A stretch of 64,000 nt of DNA from Zantedeschia hybrid cultivar. Taxonomy: Eukaryota; Streptophyta; Magnoliopsida; Alismatales; Araceae. Location: the NCBI GenBank assembly GCA_030544215.1, contig JARZZO010000002.1:79305150-79369149 (forward strand), in the 5' to 3' direction. The position numbers and the translations under genes are program-made. This document shows positions 57,401-64,000 of the stretch, in pieces. The notes below the pieces were generated by a model. That model saw nothing but the letters and a program-made list of their open reading frames with translations. It made no database searches and was not told where the DNA came from. The first letter of the stretch is position 1. Each line of letters opens with the position of its first letter.

Positions 57401-59410
57401 CCAATAGCTGAAGCATCCCCAAAAGTTTTGGAACTACTCCTTAATACCAACTCTGACTGTATTGAGTTTTTTACACAACACATCAACAGCCTGAGAAGAT
57501 GGTAGCTCCTCTTTCCACAACTTAGAAACTAGAGCCTTAAAATCTTCATGTGTTTGCCAAGCCACTCATATCTGAGCAATCTGCTCCTTCTCCTATCATC
57601 TTTAACAGACACGAAGTGTGGGATATGATCTGGAACAATTCTATTAAGGCCCTTGGCTCGAGTGAGAAGAAACAACTCAATCCATTTGGTAGAGACTAAT
57701 ATTCTATCAAGCCTGGACTGTACAGGTGTCAACTGCATATTGGACCATGTATATTTTCTGTTTGGGATTTCTACATCGATCATTCCAGTTACCGCAATCC
57801 AATTACCAAAGATCTCCATATCCTTGGCCCAGTTCTGTTTTCCTGTTCTCTCCATGGAAATCTAACACAATTAAGACCCCCAACTACACACCAGGTTCCT
57901 GTGAACATATTGGCCAGTCTATATAACTCTTGCAAGAAATTTCCTCTATCTTGTTCTGTACAAGGACCATAAACTGAAGTGATCACCCAATTATCAAGGC
58001 TGCCTGCACATGAAAAGTTGAATGAGATACTAAAAAGACCAACATCACATAGAGTCCCTCGGAATTTATTTCCATTCCACATGATCAACTGACGACCACT
58101 AGTGCCAACTGCAGGAATAGAAGCCCAGTCTGTCAAGGAAGTACCACCTATTGTCTTGATAAACTGCTGTTCAACACAATCCATCTTTGTTTCTTGAAGG
58201 CAAACAGTCCATTCTAAGACTTCTCACAGAATCCTTCGCAGCCCATTGTTTAATAACCCCTACGGCCTCTAACATTCCAAGTACCAATATTCATTTCAAC
58301 AAAAGACTTCCCTCTTGTTTCTTGGTCCTCAGGAAATCAATAATTTCATTGTTATTGATAAAATTAATCTCCCTTTTACCAATCATCACTCCTCCACCTT
58401 GACCTTTACTCTTGGATGACTTTTGAAGGTTGTCAGCTCTTCTAATCTTCTGATAAAGCTCTTGACCATCTGTTATTTCCCCTGGCCTCCCAAAACTCAA
58501 ACTTTCCTCTGACCAATGTTACCACCGAATCTGTTACCACCAAAGACGGTCCCTTAGGGCAATAAGGAACAATCGCTGAAGCAAGCCCTTCATGAAACTC
58601 CTTTGATACACGTAACGGGAGGTTGTGGGGATCCATTGTCACTTCTAGCAAATCCTTTGTCATCACTCATCAGGCCACAAGGTTCCTCAGAGCAGCCATC
58701 AAGAGCCCCGTCCGCCATTTGCATAGTCCCCCTATTATCAGAAGAAGAAGGATCAAAGGCGAGCTCTAACGGATCCCCCTTTTGATGGAACAAAGTATCG
58801 GGAAGTTGCTTTTGGAGCTCCATTCCTATCTGAGAAGAACCATCCAAAGGCGGTGGCTGACCATAGTCACCACCACCCCTAATGTTGGATATAAAGACCG
58901 GGAAGCCAGGCTGCCAGGAGGAAGCGAGGTGATTCCCGTCTCCGTCGCACAATCGGGCATAGTGTTCAGATGGAGGAAGAACAATAGACTCGACGGTGGC
59001 GAACAGGTTCGAAGAGATGAACCGGTCATTTGAAGAAGTAGACTGATCGGCCTTATTGAAAGCCGGCCAGTTGGATTTTAAGTTGGAATCCGATCTGTTA
59101 GGGACCCGATAGGAAGTCGGATCACATACTGACCGAATCCTACTCATGGCCCGACACCCGCTCACCTGCAACAATCAAGCTCGGAAGAAGCGACGAGTTC
59201 CTGCATAGAAAGAATGATTCGGCTCCAGAGAGCGAGGCAAATGTCGAGAAAGCAGAGATTGATAAGGCAGTGCAGGAGACTGAAGCGTCTCCTTTGCAGA
59301 GGAAAGTTACAAGCGAGTACATCCTTCCTTCATAGACTGAGTCAGCAAGGGAGGCACCTCCTTTGACTCAATAGACTGAGGCAGAATTTTTGGGGACGTG
59401 AGAACATAAC
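54480..59410 (-). pseudogene. Decayed L1-type LINE (endonuclease, reverse transcriptase, zf-RVT)
   Basis: On the minus strand the domains run in LINE order. There is an upstream ORF1-like or linker region (58590-59400). The endonuclease begins NIGTWNVRG (~58290) and continues with NWVITSVYGPC and TGTWCVVGGLNC. Reverse transcriptase follows with GRYILGNFLSAHEAIHFQKK, SKAYDKVSW, SSRGLRQGD and the catalytic block LSHLQFADDTLLFSS (~56260). Further on are WSAKGSFSINALTK, KIRIFLWKLAFGRLPTMDRL and the zf-RVT part SDHLFCHCG (~55050). Many stops and shifts make it non-functional. It lies beyond the exon at 53337-53396, probably in a further AAE19-like intron. Ends are approximate; the 3' end shows a TTCATTAAT motif (plus strand) also seen in the 46651 insertion. 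Confidence 0.85.
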
Positions 59411-61190
59411 TGTAATGGTCCCGCTTACAGACCTCTAGTAGGTGCACAAGTATATAAAATAATAATAATAAGTGAAGATATAAAAGAATAATGAACAATC
59501 CATGTCCATTGTACAACAGTGAAAATAAGGAAAATACTCATATCCCACAATTTAACTTGCCATATCTATTAGGATTTCGTAAATCATGTCCTAAGCTGCT
59601 TCCATCTTTAAAATTCAGTCCTAAAAAATATCATTTATTTATTTTATGAGAATTCAAAATTTGAGTTCTCAGTAGGGATCATTTACATCTCTACTGACAA
59701 CCCGCACGCAGACCCCGTTCACTCATGACTCACGTACATGTTCATACTTATTGTAATATGACCTATATGCAATTCATGCACAATCAATTCCTTTAAGACA
59801 CAGGATATTCATGTATGATCCTAACCATATGAAATGTATGCATCGTAAAAGCAGCGTGAATCCGAAACGAAAAACATTTAACAGGATGATAACAGTTACA
59901 CATTTTCTTATATTCTTTCTTCTCATTAGTAATTTATACTAACATAAAAAATATAAAAGTATTTATTGCAAGTCATCAACATAAAGTCTTACACCAGATC
60001 AGTCGTAAAGTCATAATCTTTCACAAGTTTTGAATTCATAAAGTGGCTCGTCCTTCTTGACTTGAAGTGACAAGGATAATCGCATACCGGCAGGAATGGT
60101 GAGTAGGTCGTTCCTCCGACGTACCTATCACCCCCACAGCCTACTCAGCCCAGTAAGTCTCCGGAAACCTACCAGGGAGGTTGGAAAGGGCTAGGTTGAG
60201 TTCTGCAATTGCTCCCTCACTCCTATTACATCCTAGTCCTAGCCTATGACTACACCCAAGAAGGATCTCCATCTCTTGCCTAAAACCACGGTCCGCCCAG
60301 GACCGGAAAGAACCACGGTCTGAAACCGAAAGCCACGGTCCGAAGACCGGAAAGAACCACAGTCTGAAGATCGGAAAGTACGGAACCACAGTCCGAAGAC
60401 CGGAAACCACGGTCTGAAGACCAGTAATCGTAGTGACCCGAACATCCCCTTACCCCCAGAAGTCTAGGCTGACCATGCCAACAAATGATGTTACTTCTTC
60501 ACTGGTAAAAGAAGACAAATCATCGTAAAACCATCGATTATTAGTATGATACGGAATCATCATTATCACAGAAGGCTTTCATGCCTTTATCTTACTAGCA
60601 TCATCATAGAAGTTCCATGCCGTGTTCTATTTCTTTCTGTAACATTTTCTTATTCCCCTTCCATGGGGTTGGCATGAAATCATTTCCTAGTCTTTATTCC
60701 TCATTTTAGTATCACCACAGCCATGAAGATTTTATACTAGATACATATATGTGTACATTATACAATATACCTTTATTAGTCTTTCTTACCTCATAACAGC
60801 TGAGATGGACTCAATCCATCTGTCTGTATTCATCAATTCATTAATAAAAAAATTTCATATGATAAGTCATAATTGAACATATAAACACCTCTTTTGTGGT
60901 GACAAAACACCCATCTTGGAGTCATTCCTTAATTAGGATGAAATAGAACTCGTCATGCATCATAGTTCACAATTTAATTATCAGACATGCGTGTCATAAT
61001 ATTGAAACAAAACAGCACAAGAAACATGCTTTCCCTAGCATGCATGAACATATTACTTTAAATTTTATAAAATCCTATTTAATTTTCCTTAATTTTAGAA
61101 ATCTTTCGAAAGAGTTTTTCCTTATAACATGCAATTTTCCCTTTACTCTAATTTTTAGAAAAATCTAAAAATAAAGAGACACAGTAGGTA
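59411..61190. other. Unclassified repetitive DNA, no gene seen
   Basis: AT-rich sequence between the LINE and the hAT element, containing the minisatellite at 60282-60424. No coding domain or element ends could be defined. Confidence 0.4.
60282..60424. repeat. Hairpin-forming minisatellite, ~6 units of 20-29 bp
   Basis: Units of the form ACCACGGTCCGAAGACCGGAAAG recur about six times with small indels and C/T or G/A changes. Each unit holds the self-complementary core CGGTC-CGAA-GACCG, so every copy could form a 5-bp stem with a 4-base loop. Confidence 0.75.
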
Positions 61191-61194
61191 GTAT

Positions 61195-61325
61195 CAAGGT
61201 TCAGAAACCCGGGATCGGGGCTCGGATCGGCCGGTCCAAAACCGATCGGATCGGCCGATTCCGATCCGAGTCAGTCCGATCCCGGCCGATCCTGGCTGAG
61301 TCAGGCTCGGCTGGTTCGGATAGCA
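61195..61325. promoter_or_regulatory. Candidate hAT terminus with clustered GATCGG/CCGATC motifs
   Basis: Lies ~150-290 bp beyond the stop codon of the hAT transposase. It holds about seven to eight copies of GATCGG or its complement in both orientations, then drops to AT-rich sequence. hAT transposases of the Ac type bind short motifs repeated near the element ends. That this cluster has that role is inference. The outer edge (around CAAGGTTCAGAAACC, ~61196) is a guess. Confidence 0.4.
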
Positions 61326-61480
61326 GAAAAAAATAGAAAAAAATATGAAAAAATGTGGAAAAAATATAAAACACAAGTCTAATGCATAATTGTGTTGAAA
61401 TACATTGATTTGAAGTACATAAGATGTTGTTGGACAAAAAAACCTTGAATAAACTTACATATATGATTATGAACTTACAT

Positions 61481-64000
61481 TTATTCCAAACGTACATTAT
61501 ACTGAATGAACATATGGCTAACATACTCAGCCCATGACATATAGCTCTGGTAGTATTGTTCATACTGCATCACATACCGGCTATAGTCATCCGTATTGGT
61601 ATAAATGACTGAAAATTGTGGATATTCTAGACAACCCCCTGAATAGTCGGATGTATCAGAATGTTGAGGAGGGTAAACTACATATCCAGTAGGCTGACTA
61701 TATGAGGATGCATCTGATAGTTGCTCCTGATATTCCTGAGGAGCTTTACCTTTGTCCTTCCTCCTTGATCTGCTGAATGTTTGAATGGAAGATTCTTCAC
61801 GTCCTCCTCTGCTACCATGATGTTCATCTTGGGTAGCATGTGTGAATTCTTCTTCTCCAGTGAATTGAATTGGTGGAGCTGGAGCTGGGGCACTGGTAGC
61901 ATCTCCGCCATCCTCAGAACTGTCGGAGCTCGTCTTTGATGTCGAGTCATTTGAGGTTTGATATTGGACCTCATCACTTGGTTCTGGCGTTTCATCATCT
62001 TCCTCGATAGTCTCCAGATCAGCAATTTGAATTCCATGACCACTCTTCCTTCTGCTTGGTACTTGTTTTTTGCTCTTCTTCTGACGTTTTGGAGAAGGAG
62101 GTTGAAAATCAGTAAGTAATGGAACATTATCTAACTCACCTTCCGCCCATTCCCGATCATTTGGGTTGAATTCAGGCTCATTTGAGGTGCTTGAATCAAC
62201 CCATGCATTTAGTGGATGTTTCTCCTCGAACAGCTCATCCAAGTCTATGGGTTCTTCTGCATGTGTCGTCTCTGTGGCTTGTCCGGAAATTCTCTCTTTC
62301 TCCTGCCTTTGAAGGTTCCTTATGAGCTCCAGATTCTTTAGCTTCAACCTCATGTTATAATGACAGAATACGAGCTTCTCTAGACGGCTCGACTTCAATC
62401 TATTCCTTTGCTTGGTGTGAATCAAGCCAAAGGTGCTCCAGTTTCTCTCACAGCCTGATGAAGAGGTTGTTTGACTTAAGACCCGAATTGCAACATAGGC
62501 TAGATCTTCATACCCATATGTTTTTCCATGATCTAGCCACCAGTCAGCTGTAAATAGAAAATTGGCCATGTCAACAATGTGCAAGTTATAATTAAAATTT
62601 AAGTAGAACATCTAGTTAATAATTTTCAAACCTGGACTCAAAATTTTGGCAGCTCTTTGAGCAGTACTTGTCCCAAAGTGGTATAACATCATTCTGTAAT
62701 CATGCATTTGCTTGCATGCCAATATTGCTCTGTCCTCATCTGCAAGCATACGCTTAATAACAGACTTAGCCCCCATCAACACTTCCGAACAACTATCATA
62801 GCTATCCTTCTTCCCATCAGTTCTGAACATGTACTGAGGGTTGAAAAAATAACCTAAATAAATAAGTCGAAGTTAGTTATTACTTAAGAGAAATGTGTAT
62901 ACAAATAATACATATAGAAAGTTAGTAGCTTACCAGCTGCATGAAGATCGTGATGTAAAGTGTGTTCCCAACGTCTGTCTATTATGTCCCACCACTTCAC
63001 AAAGGTTGTTGGGTTGTTCAGTTGAATGAGCTCCTTAGCTCTGTCCATAGCTTCATATAAAAAACCCATATCCGATCTTCTTTCTCCATCACAAGATCGC
63101 AAGACACGGACAAGCGGTTCTACAACATTTAACACCGCTTGCACCCCCCTCCAGAAGGGTCTAGACTGAATTAAATCAGCCACTTTCTTACCTTTCTCTC
63201 TGACCTTAGTTGGTACATGCCGCAATATGTGATTCTCCCAATCTTCCGATGCCACCATCCTAATCAAGTTGTTCTTTTGTTGACTTAAACTATCTAGAGA
63301 GATATATTGAGATGCAAACCTGGTGGCTCCCGGACGAAGCAACTCTCTTCCATGAGTATGTGTGCGCATGATATCCAGAATGTTGTTGTGGTTGTAGATG
63401 AATGTGGTGATAAATCGACCACTCTTGACCACTCCATCTACCATCGGATCAGAGCAAATGTCTTCCAACATCAAGTCAATACAATGAGCAGAACAGGGAA
63501 CCCAGTATAAATGTTCTCTCTTTTGCATCAACATTTGTCCAGCTAACTTGAACGCCGCTGCATTGTCCGTAACCACTTGGACAATCCTTTTTTCGCCCAC
63601 TTCTTCCACCATTTGATCCATTAATTCACACAGGTACTGGGCATTCTTTATCTTTCCAGATGCATCAATGGACTTCCAAAATACGGTTCCAGCTTTACAG
63701 TAAATTAAGAAGTTGATCATACTTCTTCTTGTTATCCCTGTAAAATTCCAAACGTGATAAGAAATCAGAAATAGACCTATTCTGATTAAGAAAAAATGAA
63801 GATAAGATAAGAAACTGAATATAAGATTTATGTACATGTCCATCCATCGCACATTAAAGTGCATCCATACTCATCCCAGATCCTTTCAAATGATTTAATG
63901 TATGTTCGGATGTCATCAACTTCCATATCCAAGTACTTGTTGTATATCTCATATGGAGAAGGTCCTTCAACCCCTTTGCCAACTTCTTGTATGGTCTCGA
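61481..64000 (-). CDS. hAT-superfamily transposase, 3' exons (5' end outside window)
   Basis: Four minus-strand exons join in phase: 63836->64000, 62934-63737, 62632-62853 and 61481-62547 (stop). The window end cuts the gene before any BED zinc finger. The first exons carry the DUF659-type block with CDGWT and RRSMINFLIYCKAGTVFWKS. Then come VVTDNAAAFKLAG and PCSAHCIDLMLEDI; the last exon holds ADWWLDHGK..AIRVLSQTTSSSGCERNWSTF..KQRNRL, the C-terminal hAT dimerisation domain. The acidic positions typical of hAT catalysis (Asp in CDGW and TDNA, Glu in CERNWS) are all present. A ~300-residue tail rich in Ser, Asp, Glu and Tyr follows. No stops break the visible exons, so it may encode full protein. 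It could be an active element or a domesticated gene; the GATCGG cluster favours an element. Confidence 0.85.

Noticed and set aside
1..64000. tRNA or rRNA genes, CRISPR arrays, prokaryote-style operons
   Set aside because: I looked for tRNA B-box motifs in tRNA context and for regularly spaced short repeats; none was convincing, and the window is plant nuclear DNA.

Overview
This is plant nuclear DNA. It has spliced genes with GT-AG introns, plant-specific protein families (NAC, a GBF-type bZIP, a GAT1-like amino-acid carrier) and a dense load of plant transposons. The GC-rich exons of the GAT1-like and NAC genes, set in AT-rich repeat-filled introns, suggest a monocot. That is an inference; I cannot name the species.

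Layout. 0-1.7 kb: the 3' end of an LTR-type element with a retropepsin-like ORF. 3.9-4.7 kb (+): the last three coding exons of a G-box-binding bZIP gene whose 5' exons are not in the window. 6-11.4 kb: small inverted-repeat elements, a hAT MITE with a perfect 8-bp target duplication, a LINE remnant, and a SINE-like insertion inside it. 11.5-18.8 kb: a complete, fairly young Ty1/copia retrotransposon. 20.0-27.3 kb (+): a complete 7-exon GAT1-like gene whose second intron holds a ~2.4-kb palindrome. 28-32.7 kb: MITEs and an LTR-like fragment. 33.1-37.4 kb (+): a complete 3-exon NAC gene with four copies of one short MITE in its introns. 39.7-53.4 kb (-): the last seven coding exons of an acyl-activating enzyme 19/AASDH-like gene, covering the C-terminal beta-propeller. 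Its introns hold an LTR-like segment, a chimeric retro-insertion, a dead copia fragment and a possible ~2.9-kb solo LTR. 54.5-59.4 kb (-): a decayed L1-type LINE. 59.4-61.2 kb: unclassified repeat with a hairpin-forming minisatellite. 61.5-64 kb (-): the 3' four exons of a hAT transposase gene running off the end of the window.

The four host genes do not form a pathway: bZIP and NAC are transcription factors, GAT1-like is a membrane carrier, and AAE19-like is a cytosolic or organellar adenylating enzyme. They are ordinary neighbours separated and stretched by transposons. I found no tRNA, rRNA or CRISPR, and no clearly new multi-gene system. The most unusual material is structural: nested transposons, a large intronic palindrome, a template-switch retro-insertion, and repeated MITE use of a single gene's introns. 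All splice junctions are read by eye from GT-AG sites, reading-phase continuity and family similarity; none has transcript support here.
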